Of a stretch of DNA of 64,000 nt, positions 8,937 to 18,145 are shown piece by piece. Positions within the stretch are counted from its first letter, which is position 1. Every line of letters begins with the position of its first letter. A model generated the notes under the pieces. It was not told the origin of the DNA, searched no databases, and saw nothing but the letters and a program-made list of their open reading frames with translations. This stretch comes from Halegenticoccus tardaugens (GTDB lineage: Archaea; Halobacteriota; Halobacteria; Halobacteriales; Haloferacaceae): assembly GCF_004116405.1 (NCBI RefSeq), contig NZ_SDIC01000002.1, positions 681,708-745,707 of the forward strand. The letters run 5' to 3'. The position numbers and the translations under genes were made by a program.

Positions 8937-10340
8937 CACCCGTCTTTAGGCTAAGAGAAGAACCGCGTAACAGCAGCGGCTTATCGAGGAGAGCTTTTGT
9001 GTGGAATGAGGAGGCAAGAGCAGTGTCCAACAGCGCCTCCTCATCGAGGATCATGCGTCGGCTCACTACACTGTTTCCCTCTGAGTATCTCGAAGAGCAC
9101 GTCGAGGAACTCAGCGTGGTCGAGCGTGAGGGCAAACTACAGATGCCAGTTCCTCGTATGGGCGCTCGTGTTCGGCTTCGCCGCAGGCAACCGTCGAACA
9201 CTCGCTGGGCTCAGACGCAGCTACAACTTGCCGGCTGATGAGACGATCTCTCCGGGCGGTTTCTATCACCGGCTGACGCCGTCACTCGCAGAATACCTCC
9301 GCGACCTGGTTGAGCGCGGTCTCGACGAGGTCGCTGTTCCCGATGCTATTGACGCTGACATCGACCGGTTTAGGGACGTGATGATCGCCGATGGAACCGT
9401 GCTACGGTTGCACGAGTTCCTCTCTGATGAATTCCAAGCCTGTCACGTGGAGCAGGCTGGAGCGACGCTCCACCTGCTCCACAACGCCACCGACCAGACG
9501 AGTGAACGAATCGACGTGACTGACGAGAAAACGCACGACAGCACGCTGTTCAAGACGGGATCATGGCTGCAAGGACGGCTGGTTCTGCTCGATTTGGCGT
9601 ACTTCAAGTACCGCCGCTTCGCATTGATCGACGAAAACGACGGCTACTTCGTGAGTCGGCTGAAGCAGAACGCGAATCCGCTGATAACGACGGAGTTACG
9701 GGAATGGCGCGGCCGCGCCATTCCCCTGGAAGGCGAGCAGATCCACGATGTGGTCGATGACCTCTCGCGGCAGTACATCGACGTGGAGGTCGAAGCGGAG
9801 TTCAAGCGAGGTCAGTGCGAGGGAACGCGGTCGCTGGATACGATGCGGTTCCGTGTCGTCGGCGTCCGCGATGAGGACGCCGACGACTACCATCTGTACA
9901 TCACGAATCTGCCGAGAGAGAAGTTTCTCCCGTCGGATCTAGCAACGCTGTATCGGTGTCGATGGGAGGTAGAGACGTTGTTCGGTGAGCTGAAGACGCA
10001 GTACGAACTAGATGAGTTCGACACGAGGAACCCGGATGTCGTGGAAATCTTGCTGTACGCGGCGTTGCTGTCGCTGTTGGTGAGCCGTGAGTTGTTGGAT
10101 CTAGTCACCGAGCAGGTGACGACGAGATCGTGTTTCCGCCGGAACGCTTAGCGGCGACCTTCCGGTCGCACGCCCAGCTCATCCTTCATGAACTCAGTGA
10201 GTACCTCGGCTACTCCCCACCGCCGCTGATGGAGCGTCTGATCGAAGACGCACAGAAGATCCACCAGCAACGACCGATCTTACAGGAAACGCTCGCCACC
10301 GCTACGCAGCCGAGGTGTGAGTCTTAGCTAAAGACGAATG
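8937..10340 (+). mobile_element. ISH8-like insertion sequence (IS4 family), inactive copy
   Basis: About 1.4 kb bounded by imperfect inverted repeats: CACCCGTCTTTAGGCTAAG at the left end and, on the other strand, CATTCGTCTTTAGCTAAG at the right end. The length and the encoded transposase agree with ISH8, a well known haloarchaeal element of about 1.4 kb. No direct target duplication is visible at these boundaries (GCCCCTGGGG against GGTACCGACA), which suggests rearrangement after insertion. The transposase gene carries two frameshifts. Confidence 0.85.
9053..10327 (+). pseudogene. ISH8-type transposase with two frameshifts
   Basis: The N-terminus MRRLTTLFPSEYLEEHVEEL starts at 9053 and runs to about 9150, where one extra base in CCAGTTCCTCGTA shifts the frame. 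The main body follows in the next frame: DVMIADGTVLRLHEF with a catalytic Asp, the LFKTGSWLQGRLVLLDLAYFKY block, and YRCRWEVETLFGELK, the Y-x-x-R-W-x-x-E motif of IS4 enzymes. Near 10115-10117 one missing base returns to the first frame for FPPERLAATFRSHAQLILHEL to the stop at 10327. Both lesions are single-base, so decay is recent. No programmed frameshift is known for this family. Confidence 0.88.
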
Positions 10341-10552
10341 GGTACCGACAGTGAGTCCGATGTGGACGCTCCGTGAGATCATCGCGTTCATCGGTACGAA
10401 TCTCGACATTGAGATGTCCTCTCGCTCCTCGGGTCGTCGAAATGTAGAAACTCGATTGTGACCGAGGGTGCTCTCGACCGACGTTCGGTTTCACCAACGA
10501 GCGACTGCGTCCTATGTTTTTGATAATCGCTCATCCCTCTCGCGAAGTTACG

Positions 10553-11779
10553 TCATTCGTTGGAGACGACACCGGTAGCGTGCATATACTCGTCAATCTT
10601 GTCGACGATCGTCTTGGCGAATGCATCGTCGTTGATCGCCAGGTCACGTTCGAGTAACTCGACGTCATCGCTAAGATGTTCCCTAAGGGAATCGAAGAGG
10701 GCTGCATCTGCGTCGGGGTCGTGGAAATCCTCACCTTCGACGTCAATCATCGAAATTCCGGAGAGCGGTAGTACCAGTGCTGTCGACCCCGCCGCTGCGT
10801 TGAGCTTCTCGGCGATAATTCGGCCGACTTCCGCGTTCTCCTCGATAGTCGTCCGCATCAGGGTCACCTGTGGGTTGTGGATATGGAAGCGTCGCCCCTC
10901 GAACTGGTCGGGAACTGAATCGCGCGGGCCGAAGTTCACCATGTCGAGAGCGCCAGTCGAGACCACTTGCGGAATCCCGAGTTTTCCAGCAGCATCGAGC
11001 CGGTCCGGACCGGCGGACAAAACGCCCCCGACGAGTTCGTCGGCCCATTCGGTCGTCGTGACGTCAAGGACGCCGTCGATGACACCTTCGCTAATGAGAT
11101 TCTCCATCGCTTGGCCTCCGGTCCCAGTGGCGTGGAAGACGATAGTTTCGTAGCCCCGGTCTTCGAGTTCGGCTCTCGCCGTTTTCACGCACGGGGTCGT
11201 GACGCCGAACATTGTAATTCCGATCGTCGGTTTTTCCTCCATTTCGATGTCGGGGTCGTTGGCGACCATTCCGACCATTGCGAGGGCGGCGTTCGCGATG
11301 ACCATCCGCGATAGTCGATTAAGACCTTCGATGTCGGCGACGGAATACAGCATCATCACGTCTCGCGCGTCGACGTACGGTTCCGTGTCGCCGGAGGCCA
11401 TGGTCGAAACCATGAGTTTGGGAACACCGACGGGCAGCGCCCGCATCGCCGTGGTGGCGATCGACGTGTTTCCGGATCCGCCGAGGCCCAAGATTCCGCT
11501 TAGGGTGCCGTCTCGGTGGAGGCGCTCCGCAATAGCGGCGGCACCCGCTCCCATCGTTTCCATTGCCATTCCACGGTCAGCGTTCTCTCGCAACGCATCG
11601 AGGTCTGTCTGTGCCGCGTCGGCAACCTCACCGGCAGATGTCTCAGGATCAAAGGGGGGGCCGTTCATGACGCCGACGTCGACGACGTGGACGTCGACCC
11701 CTTGTGACTCGATGACGTCCCGAGCGAATTCGATTTCCTCACCCTTCGTGTCGAGCGTGCCGATAATGACGATGGCCAT
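10553..11779 (-). CDS. Tm-1-like ATP-binding domain protein (UPF0261)
   Basis: A 408-residue protein starting MAIVIIGTLDTKGEE, the diagnostic opening of the UPF0261/Tm-1-like family. Other family blocks are GILGLGGSGNTS, PKLMVSTMASGDT, VTTPCVKTARAEL and VVSTGALDMVNFG. In plants and fungi the homologous domain is fused to a C-terminal TIM barrel; tomato Tm-1 binds ATP and blocks tobamovirus replication. The prokaryotic role is not established. Here the TIM-barrel partner is a separate gene at 12407-13240, with a cupin between them. The ATG at 11779 is preferred to the upstream start at 11878 because the conserved domain begins there and TTTATTCT lies ~28 bases upstream. Confidence 0.88.
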   Translation of the reverse strand: MAIVIIGTLDTKGEEIEFARDVIESQGVDVHVVDVGVMNGPPFDPETSAGEVADAAQTDLDALRENADRGMAMETMGAGAAAIAERLHRDGTLSGILGLGGSGNTSIATTAMRALPVGVPKLMVSTMASGDTEPYVDARDVMMLYSVADIEGLNRLSRMVIANAALAMVGMVANDPDIEMEEKPTIGITMFGVTTPCVKTARAELEDRGYETIVFHATGTGGQAMENLISEGVIDGVLDVTTTEWADELVGGVLSAGPDRLDAAGKLGIPQVVSTGALDMVNFGPRDSVPDQFEGRRFHIHNPQVTLMRTTIEENAEVGRIIAEKLNAAAGSTALVLPLSGISMIDVEGEDFHDPDADAALFDSLREHLSDDVELLERDLAINDDAFAKTIVDKIDEYMHATGVVSNE

Positions 11780-11963
11780 ACCACCTTGATATCGTCGAAG
11801 AGGAGAATAAATGTTATCAACCTGCAAATCAGAGCACCGTCGCCCGACACCGCTATTCGAATGGTCGTAACCGATCAACCGGCCCGGTGGACCTCGGAAG
11901 GTTTCTGCGATCAGACACCCACTTCACGAAAGAATATTATTGTCAGAGATGCCATTTCAATTC

Positions 11964-12371
11964 ATGGCAAAGGATAAGCGCTTCGTCTCGCCGGACGATG
12001 TCGAGAGCCTGCAGTTCGATTGGGGTGTCTTGAAATGGATGTCGACTCCGGACAAGACCGGCTCGTCGCGAATGAGCTGCGGTGAGGTTCGCCTCGAACC
12101 CGGAAAGGGTCACGAACGACACACTCATACCGAAAGCGACGAGATGCTATACGTCGTACACGGTAAAGGGGAACAAGAGATCGACGATGAAACCAGAGAA
12201 ATCTCTGCTGGGGATATGATTTATATCCCGAGAGGCATCCCGCACGGGACGGTCAACACGAGTTGGAAACCGCTGACTCTGATCGCAGTGTATACACCCC
12301 CAGGGCCCGAGGAGCAATTGCGTGATCTCCCAGACTGCGAGATCATCCCTCCTGGTAAATTCCCGGAGTGA
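11964..12371 (+). CDS. Small cupin-domain protein
   Basis: A 135-residue single cupin. Motif 1 is LEPGKGHERHTHTESDEMLYVVHGKGE with the metal-binding H-x-H-x(3,5)-E pattern, and motif 2 is AGDMIYIPRGIPHGTVN with the third His. Such cupins bind a divalent metal and act as isomerases, mutarotases or sugar-binding sensors, or support oxidative steps. The ATG at 11964 is chosen because GAATATTATT sits at about -28; in-frame starts at 11940 and 11949 are less likely. It lies between the two halves of the Tm-1 system. It points toward the PEP-hydrolase-like gene and is divergent from the UPF0261 gene, so a joint function is plausible but unproven. Confidence 0.82.
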   Translation: MAKDKRFVSPDDVESLQFDWGVLKWMSTPDKTGSSRMSCGEVRLEPGKGHERHTHTESDEMLYVVHGKGEQEIDDETREISAGDMIYIPRGIPHGTVNTSWKPLTLIAVYTPPGPEEQLRDLPDCEIIPPGKFPE

Positions 12372-12406
12372 GAGTTTCCAGGTCCGACGATAGAGATCTT
12401 TGTCGG

Positions 12407-13240
12407 TTAGAAATCGATCCGTTTGAACTCCTGAGCCTGTGTCTGGATGGCTTCTTCGGTCGGAAGTCGTTCGAGGCTGGAGGCACCAAAGAACCCGATG
12501 ACTCCGTCCGTATTATTGAGGACAAATTCGGCATCGTCAGGCCATGCAATTGGGCCACCGTGACAGATGACCATGACGTCTTCGTTGACCTCCTTAGCGG
12601 CATCGTGGTGTGCCTGCACTCGGTCCGCGGCCGTCTCCAAGTTGAGGGCAGTTTCCGCACCGATGTCTCCGGACGTCGTAAGTCCCATGTGCGAAACGAT
12701 CACGTCGGCTCCGGCCTCAGTCATCTCGTGAGCTTGCTCCTCGCTGAAAACGTACGGGCATGTCAGCAACCCCTGCTCCGAGGCCTCTCGGATCATGTCG
12801 ACCTCTTTATCGTATCCCATCCCGGTCTCTTCGAGGTTTTGTCTGAACCCGCTATCCTCGTCAATGAGACCGACAGTTGGGAAGTTCTGAACGCCAGAGA
12901 AGCCACGTCGCCGCAGATCCTCGATAAACACGTCCATCTGCCGGAACGGATCGGTTCCATTCACTCCGGCGAGAACCGGAGTATCTTCGACGACCGGAAT
13001 GACCTCATGTCCCATCTCGAGGACGATTTTGTTCGCATCCCCGTACGATAACAGTCCGGCGAGCGACCCACGCCCGTTCATTCGATATCGGCCGGAGTTG
13101 TAGATGATGAGAAGGTCCACCCCACCGCGTTCGGCGAACTTCGCCGAAATGCCGGTTCCCGCACCAGCGCCGATTACTGGGTCACCGTTTGAAACCGTCT
13201 CGTTGAGTCGTGCAAGGGACTCTTGACGCGTGAATTTCAT
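12407..13240 (-). CDS. Phosphoenolpyruvate-hydrolase-like TIM-barrel protein (Tm-1 C-terminal half homologue)
   Basis: A 277-residue TIM barrel of the PEP hydrolase-like/TIM-barrel signal transduction family (Pfam PF09370 as I recall it). Recognisable segments are IGAGAGTGISAKFAERGGVDLLIIYNSGR near the N-terminus, AGVNGTDPF, GFSGVQNFPTVGLIDG-type sequence (here GLIDEDSGFR), and CHGGPIAWPDDAEFVL. The family is the C-terminal half of eukaryotic Tm-1-like proteins, so together with 10553-11779 it rebuilds the fused architecture as two genes. Its reaction is not established. A TATA-like TTTTGATA lies ~28 bases ahead of the ATG at 13240. It is convergent with the cupin, with only 35 bases between the two stops. 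Confidence 0.85.
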   Translation of the reverse strand: MKFTRQESLARLNETVSNGDPVIGAGAGTGISAKFAERGGVDLLIIYNSGRYRMNGRGSLAGLLSYGDANKIVLEMGHEVIPVVEDTPVLAGVNGTDPFRQMDVFIEDLRRRGFSGVQNFPTVGLIDEDSGFRQNLEETGMGYDKEVDMIREASEQGLLTCPYVFSEEQAHEMTEAGADVIVSHMGLTTSGDIGAETALNLETAADRVQAHHDAAKEVNEDVMVICHGGPIAWPDDAEFVLNNTDGVIGFFGASSLERLPTEEAIQTQAQEFKRIDF

Positions 13241-13356
13241 ACTTCGCTAGAAACTTCGCTGCGTGAGCCTATCAAAATTTCCCCGGACCCCGAGTCGTTC
13301 GTAACGATCGGCGAAAGTGTGCTACTGTCATTTATATCTACAGAAATAGGCGAAGA

Positions 13357-13368
13357 TTTAAATAAAAA
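13357..13368 (+). promoter_or_regulatory. TATA box of the first ABC ATPase gene
   Basis: TTTAAATAAAAA is centred about 28 bases ahead of the ATG at 13390, consistent with a leaderless transcript. Confidence 0.55.
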
Positions 13369-13389
13369 TAACTGATGATATCGAACGTT

Positions 13390-14580
13390 ATGGGTTCGCT
13401 CCGTTTAGACCAAGTGACAAAGCGATACGACGATGTGGTTGCAGTAAACGATATGAAACTTGACATTAGGGACAGCGAGTTCATCTCGTTAGTTGGTCCC
13501 TCCGGCTGTGGAAAATCAACCACGCTGAAGATGATCGGAGGATTAACTACTCCGACCAAGGGTTCAGTCCACATCGGAGACCGAGAGGTCACTCATCTCC
13601 CACCTAAGGATCGAAATCTTGCAATGGTATTTCAAAATATCGCACTGTTCCCCCATATGAACGTCTATGACAATATCAGCTACGGTCTCCGCGTTCGCAA
13701 GAGGGACAAGTCCGAAATCGACGAGCGAGTCAACCGAGCGGTCGGGATTCTCCAATTGGAGGGCATGCTTGATCGAATGCCGAGCGAACTCAGTGGCGGG
13801 CAGCGTCAACGTGTTGCCATTGGGAGGGCTATCGTCCGAAACCCAGATATCTTCCTGATGGACGAGCCGCTAGCGAACTTAGATGCGAAACTACGTGTTC
13901 ACATGCGGACGGAACTCCAGCGCATCCAACGTCAGTTAGATGTGACGACGATTTACGTAACGCACGATCAGGAGGAAGCGATGACGATGTCAGATCGAAT
14001 AGCTGTCATCAACGGTGGCGAACTCCAACAAATCGCCCCTCCACTGATCTGCTACAACGAACCCGCCAACCTGTTCGTCGCGGGGTTCATCGGTTCGCCC
14101 AGTATGAACATTCTTGAGGGAGAGACTCGCGACGGGACCCTCAGGCACAAGTCGTTCGACATCGTCATCGACACTTCGACGGCGAATATCCCACCGGATA
14201 TCGAGGGCGTCACGCTCGGAATACGTCCGGAGGACGTGTATCCGGCCGCCATCGACTCCGAACTCGCATCACCTTCTCGCCGGTTCAGTGCGACTATTGA
14301 CGTCCTCGAACCAGTCGGGGAAAAAATCTTTGTGTATCTCAAGGCGGACGACGGTGTTGAGGACTTCTCGGTGGGAGACGTAGACGACATCGAGGGTCGG
14401 CACGAATCGCTACTGATGAGCGTCGAACCGGATTACGACATTGAAGAGGGCGAGCGTATCGACGTGGTGTTCGACCGATCGAAGATCCATCTCTTCGAGA
14501 CGATTTCCGGTAATGCCCTCGACCATGGTATCGATGATCGACCGACTACTGAATCGACACCCAACAAAAATGTATCGTAA
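13390..14580 (+). CDS. ABC sugar importer 1, ATP-binding subunit (MalK/UgpC type)
   Basis: A 396-residue ATPase of the carbohydrate uptake (CUT1) class. Walker A is GPSGCGKST at 36-44, the Q-loop is in AMVFQNIALFPHM, the signature is LSGGQRQRVAIGRA, Walker B is IFLMDEPLANLDAK and the H-loop is VTHDQEEAMTM. A TOBE-like regulatory tail occupies residues ~240-380. It would power the membrane proteins encoded at 17167-19075, whose solute-binding protein starts at 15672. A broken unrelated gene lies in between. The in-frame ATG at 13375 is less likely, because the domain and the TATA spacing fit 13390. Confidence 0.9.
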   Translation: MGSLRLDQVTKRYDDVVAVNDMKLDIRDSEFISLVGPSGCGKSTTLKMIGGLTTPTKGSVHIGDREVTHLPPKDRNLAMVFQNIALFPHMNVYDNISYGLRVRKRDKSEIDERVNRAVGILQLEGMLDRMPSELSGGQRQRVAIGRAIVRNPDIFLMDEPLANLDAKLRVHMRTELQRIQRQLDVTTIYVTHDQEEAMTMSDRIAVINGGELQQIAPPLICYNEPANLFVAGFIGSPSMNILEGETRDGTLRHKSFDIVIDTSTANIPPDIEGVTLGIRPEDVYPAAIDSELASPSRRFSATIDVLEPVGEKIFVYLKADDGVEDFSVGDVDDIEGRHESLLMSVEPDYDIEEGERIDVVFDRSKIHLFETISGNALDHGIDDRPTTESTPNKNVS

Positions 14581-14592
14581 GCGTCGGACGGT

Positions 14593-15465
14593 ATGAGCAC
14601 GTCGGATACCACGCTCGGCGAGTTCGTCTCACGTTTACGTCAGGAAATGTACACGGGATCGAATCGTTGTTGGCCCTGCACGGGGTTGAACGTCGGGTTA
14701 CTCACCTGTCTTTCGATCCTCAGCAGCATCTTCATCACGCCTTTTTTCGGAATTGTGTCGTTTCTCATCGGCCTCACGGCTATCTGGCTATGAGGGTATC
14801 TCGTCCCGTACACGCCACAACTCACTCGTACACTGCTCACAGCACCACCCAGTGTCCGGAATGCTCCAGAACTGCCTCTTCACGAATCGATCGACGGACG
14901 CAGTGACGGCAGTAGAAATATCGATGCGCAGACCGTGTCAGGGATCATCGACGAACTCTTGGCAGCTGTCGTCCTCCGAGAGGACGAGCGGGGGTTATCA
15001 CTGAACCCAGAGTTTCGCAGACAGTGAAGGTCAGAGATCGTCGGGGCACGACTGAACGAAAGGGACGAACTTGCGACAGCGCTACAGACGGCGGTTCCGT
15101 GGGTCGCCGAGGCGTCAGTCGTCACCGACGACGGCCGGTACTGGATCATACTCGCCGATGATGAAAATCAAATCAAAAACGAAACCTGGTTGTCGCCCTC
15201 AGCTGCTATAGCCGATCTCGCTGCAATCAGTACACTGACAACACGAACCAATTTCACCCCCCGGCGTAAAACGCTTTCTGCGCCACCACTCCGTCAGTTT
15301 CTGGAACAGTGTCCGGCGTGCGATTCGACGTTAGAAGTAACATCGCCCCACTCCTGCTGTGGCAGCCCTCGAAGCATTGCCAAGGGGATCGAATCAGTTC
15401 TCAGTTGCCCATCGTGCGATGAGATCGTTACCGCCTTCATGATACCAGGCGACGAGGACGCGTGA
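14593..15465 (+). pseudogene. Haloarchaeal membrane/zinc-ribbon hypothetical protein interrupted by two in-frame TGA codons
   Basis: One frame stays coding for 290 codons except for TGA at 14791-14793 and 15025-15027. The N-terminal ~66 codons give SNRCWPCTGLNVGLL followed by two hydrophobic helices ending IWL; then TGA, then GYLVPYTPQLTRTLL. The second TGA follows EFRRQ and precedes RSEIVGARLNERDEL. The C-terminus has paired cysteine knuckles, CPACDS...CC...CPSCDE, a zinc-ribbon pattern. I recognise the RCWPCT + membrane + zinc-ribbon layout as a conserved haloarchaeal protein without known function. Each TGA is one transition away from a sense codon (CGA or TGG). It starts 12 bases after the ABC ATPase. 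Nonsense decay is the simplest reading. Confidence 0.7.
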
Positions 15466-15639
15466 TGTTCGAGGAGTGAGCAGTTTGAGCATTCCGTGAG
15501 CGATTTGATGGTCTCCGTCGTCCCGTCGCAACGGTTCCAGTCGGCGCATGAAAATAATAAAATATTTGGTATAGTAAACGAGCTTAAAACGTGTCTTATA
15601 AATCACCGCAATTCAATCTCAATCTTAGGACCCCACCCT

Positions 15640-15650
15640 TTATATACTAT
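15640..15650 (+). promoter_or_regulatory. TATA box of transporter operon 1
   Basis: TTATATACTAT is centred ~27 bases ahead of the ATG at 15672, the presumed leaderless start of the solute-binding protein gene. Confidence 0.6.
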
Positions 15651-15671
15651 TACTAATTGGTAACTATATGC

Positions 15672-17162
15672 ATGGCTTCCGAGAATGATAGTGGTAGGAA
15701 CTCGATTTCCAACCACCGCTTCGTTCCCAGACGGAAATTTATGAGGTCGATCGGCGCAACAGGAGTCGCCGCGGGCGTCGCCGGCTGTTCGAGCGGGGGT
15801 ATCGTCGGTAACAACGGCGATGGGACGGGGTCGGATGTCGGCGGTAGTGGCGGAACGACTATCGAATTCATTGTTAACGACGAGTGGGCAACTATTCAAG
15901 ACCAGGTAAATAAGCAACTCCACAATGCAGGGATGCCCAAGAACATAACAGTCGAAATGTCCACCGCTGGGCAAACCACGGACGATCAACAAGTCCAGTA
16001 TCGTCAGTGGCTAGCGGCCGGGCGGACTACGCCCGATATCATGTTCTTTGACAGTGGATGGACAATTCCGTTTATTGTCCGTGGTCAACTGCTCAATCTT
16101 GAAGAGGAACTCCCACAGGATCTTCTTGACCGAGTCCACAATAGATACTTCCCAGCGAGCGTCAACTCTGCAACGGCACCAAACGGAGACCTCTATGCAT
16201 TCCCTATTTACCCAGATTTTCCGACAATTCAGTATCGAAAGGATTTAGTTCAGAATGCCGGGTATGACTGGGAGCAATACGCAACTCAACCAATGTCTTG
16301 GAAGCAGTTCTCCAACGAACTCAAAGACGTTTACGAACGATCCGACGTCGACTATGGGTTTAATACACAACACGTTGCTGCCGAACAGCTCTCGTGTTGT
16401 GTATTCAATGAGTATCTCTCCTCATGGGGAGGAGCCTTCTTCGGGAACCCTCAAAAGAATCTATATCAAAATATTGGAAAGCGGCCTATTACCCTCAACG
16501 AAAAACCAGTCGTCGATTCACTGAAGATGGCTCGTACATTCATTTATGGTTCGAATGTAACAAATACATTTGAAAGCTACGGAGGAAATATCGTACCTGA
16601 ACCAACCCTCCAGTGGGATGTCGAAGCGGCACGGGCACCATTCACGAGTGGGAACGCCGTCGCACTCCGTAATTGGCCGTACTCAATCGCGATTAGCGGA
16701 AGTGAAGAAAATCTTGGAGACAAACAGGGCGTTATGCCGATGCCGTACGGGACGTCCAAAGGAAAATACCCCGGAACTGGCGGCTCAATTGCCGCACTTG
16801 GCGGCTGGCATGTTGGCGTCAATCCCAATACGGAGAAACTTGATGCAATCATAAAATTTTTACGAGCAATGACGACTAAACAATTTATGAAAGATACTTT
16901 CAAGACAGTTGGCTGGATGCCGCCTATCCCAGATGTGCTCACAGATTCGACTGACATTCCCATTATGGGGAAATTCGTCGACACGTTAGCTTACGCAGGC
17001 CAACATTCCATGCCTCGCCCAGTTACAGTGCTGTGGCCACAGCAGGCTGACGCAATTGAACAAGCCGCCAACTCCGCACTCTCAAACGATGGAAATCCGA
17101 GTGCTGCCATGAACAGTCTCAGTAACAGGATCGCTGCTATCGAAAATGACTTTCAAGGGTGA
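15672..17162 (+). CDS. ABC sugar importer 1, extracellular solute-binding lipoprotein
   Basis: A 496-residue family 1 (MalE-type) solute-binding protein. The N-terminus has a twin-arginine pair (R20-R21 in PRRKFMRS) and a lipobox VAGC with Cys39, so it should be exported folded by Tat and anchored by a lipid outside the membrane. The mature part begins with a low-complexity Gly/Ser linker. Substrate-facing blocks such as GDLYAFPIYPDFPTIQYRKDLV are typical of the family. It is the first gene of an operon with two permeases (17167, 18146). Codons are noticeably more AT-rich than in the surrounding catabolic genes, hinting at a different origin. The ligand is unknown; a sugar or oligosaccharide is likely. 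Confidence 0.9.
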   Translation: MASENDSGRNSISNHRFVPRRKFMRSIGATGVAAGVAGCSSGGIVGNNGDGTGSDVGGSGGTTIEFIVNDEWATIQDQVNKQLHNAGMPKNITVEMSTAGQTTDDQQVQYRQWLAAGRTTPDIMFFDSGWTIPFIVRGQLLNLEEELPQDLLDRVHNRYFPASVNSATAPNGDLYAFPIYPDFPTIQYRKDLVQNAGYDWEQYATQPMSWKQFSNELKDVYERSDVDYGFNTQHVAAEQLSCCVFNEYLSSWGGAFFGNPQKNLYQNIGKRPITLNEKPVVDSLKMARTFIYGSNVTNTFESYGGNIVPEPTLQWDVEAARAPFTSGNAVALRNWPYSIAISGSEENLGDKQGVMPMPYGTSKGKYPGTGGSIAALGGWHVGVNPNTEKLDAIIKFLRAMTTKQFMKDTFKTVGWMPPIPDVLTDSTDIPIMGKFVDTLAYAGQHSMPRPVTVLWPQQADAIEQAANSALSNDGNPSAAMNSLSNRIAAIENDFQG

Positions 17163-17166
17163 TCTA

Positions 17167-18144
17167 ATGGGGACCAAAAATCGTATGGACATGCTGCCGT
17201 ACCGTGCAGATAGAGCCCTTCTTAATTGGATTGAGCGGCTCAGTGACACTCAGTTTGTCTACCTGATGCTACTGCCAGTGCTCATCTTATTAGGTTCAAT
17301 GGCGATCTGGCCACTCGTCGAGACCTTTAGAATGTCTCTGCATGCTGACAATCTCACCAGTTCGAACGCAACCGGTATATTTGTCGGACTGGATAATTAT
17401 GTGAAACTTTTATCTGGTGATGCGAATATACTCCTGCCAAGCCCCTTCTTAGATCTCTCGAAACCGTTAGCAAGCGCGGTGCCTGTAACGTTGATTTTCA
17501 CTGCAATCGCAGTCGGTGTCGAGACGATTATCGGATTTGGAATGGCACTAGTCCTCAACAAACAATTCCGTGCTCGTCGGTGGGTAAGAGTGTGTTTGAT
17601 ACTCCCATGGGCAGTTCCGGTTGTCATTCAAGGGATGATCTTCTACTTGATGTTCACGCCCGGAGTTGGTTTTGCTGTTGAGCCACTTCAGCAACTCGGA
17701 TTAATTTCCGGTGCACCCCTTTCTGACGGACAATCTACACTCATCGTTGTGATTCTATCGGATATTTGGAAACAATCGGCATTCATGGCGCTATTAATTC
17801 TTGCAGGACTGCAGAGCGTCGACCGAAGCCTCTATAATGTAGCGAAAGTCACCGGCGCATCGAAGTTCCAACAGTTTAGGACGATCACGTTCCCATTAGT
17901 TTTGCCGACACTTCTGATTGCTTTGCTGTTTCGTACGATTGCAGCGTTGAAAGTGTACGGGACGGTCGTAACAGTCGCAAATTGTAACACGCTTCCAACA
18001 CTAACCTGTCTGGTCGTGACAACGTGGAACGCAAATCGGTTTGCATCGGCAGCTGCCATTGCCTTCATCATGGCTCTAGTCATTGGACTTTCACTACTCG
18101 GCTATCTGTTTAAGCTTCGTAACATGGACTACGGAGGGATCTAA
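17167..18144 (+). CDS. ABC sugar importer 1, permease (MalF type)
   Basis: A 325-residue inner-membrane protein with six predicted hydrophobic segments, starting with VYLMLLPVLILLGSMAIWPL. The cytoplasmic coupling loop carries the EAA-like motif in YNVAKVTGASKFQQFRTITFPLVLPTLL. The ATG at 17167 is preferred: GGGTGAT just upstream can act as a ribosome binding site, whereas the earlier ATG at 17146 lies inside the solute-binding protein gene. The binding-protein gene ends only 4 bases before it, so the two are co-transcribed. It pairs with the next gene to form the channel, and the ATPase is at 13390-14580. Confidence 0.9.
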   Translation: MGTKNRMDMLPYRADRALLNWIERLSDTQFVYLMLLPVLILLGSMAIWPLVETFRMSLHADNLTSSNATGIFVGLDNYVKLLSGDANILLPSPFLDLSKPLASAVPVTLIFTAIAVGVETIIGFGMALVLNKQFRARRWVRVCLILPWAVPVVIQGMIFYLMFTPGVGFAVEPLQQLGLISGAPLSDGQSTLIVVILSDIWKQSAFMALLILAGLQSVDRSLYNVAKVTGASKFQQFRTITFPLVLPTLLIALLFRTIAALKVYGTVVTVANCNTLPTLTCLVVTTWNANRFASAAAIAFIMALVIGLSLLGYLFKLRNMDYGGI

Positions 18145-18145
18145 C

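Noticed and set aside
8896..9201. N-terminal extension of the SMP-30 lactonase
   Set aside because: It overlaps the inverted repeat and 5' part of the ISH8-like element and has no lactonase homology.
14593..15465. TGA recoding or selenocysteine in the two-TGA gene
   Set aside because: TGA ends other intact genes here normally (for example the binding protein ending at 17162), and selenocysteine machinery is not known in haloarchaea. Nonsense decay is simpler.
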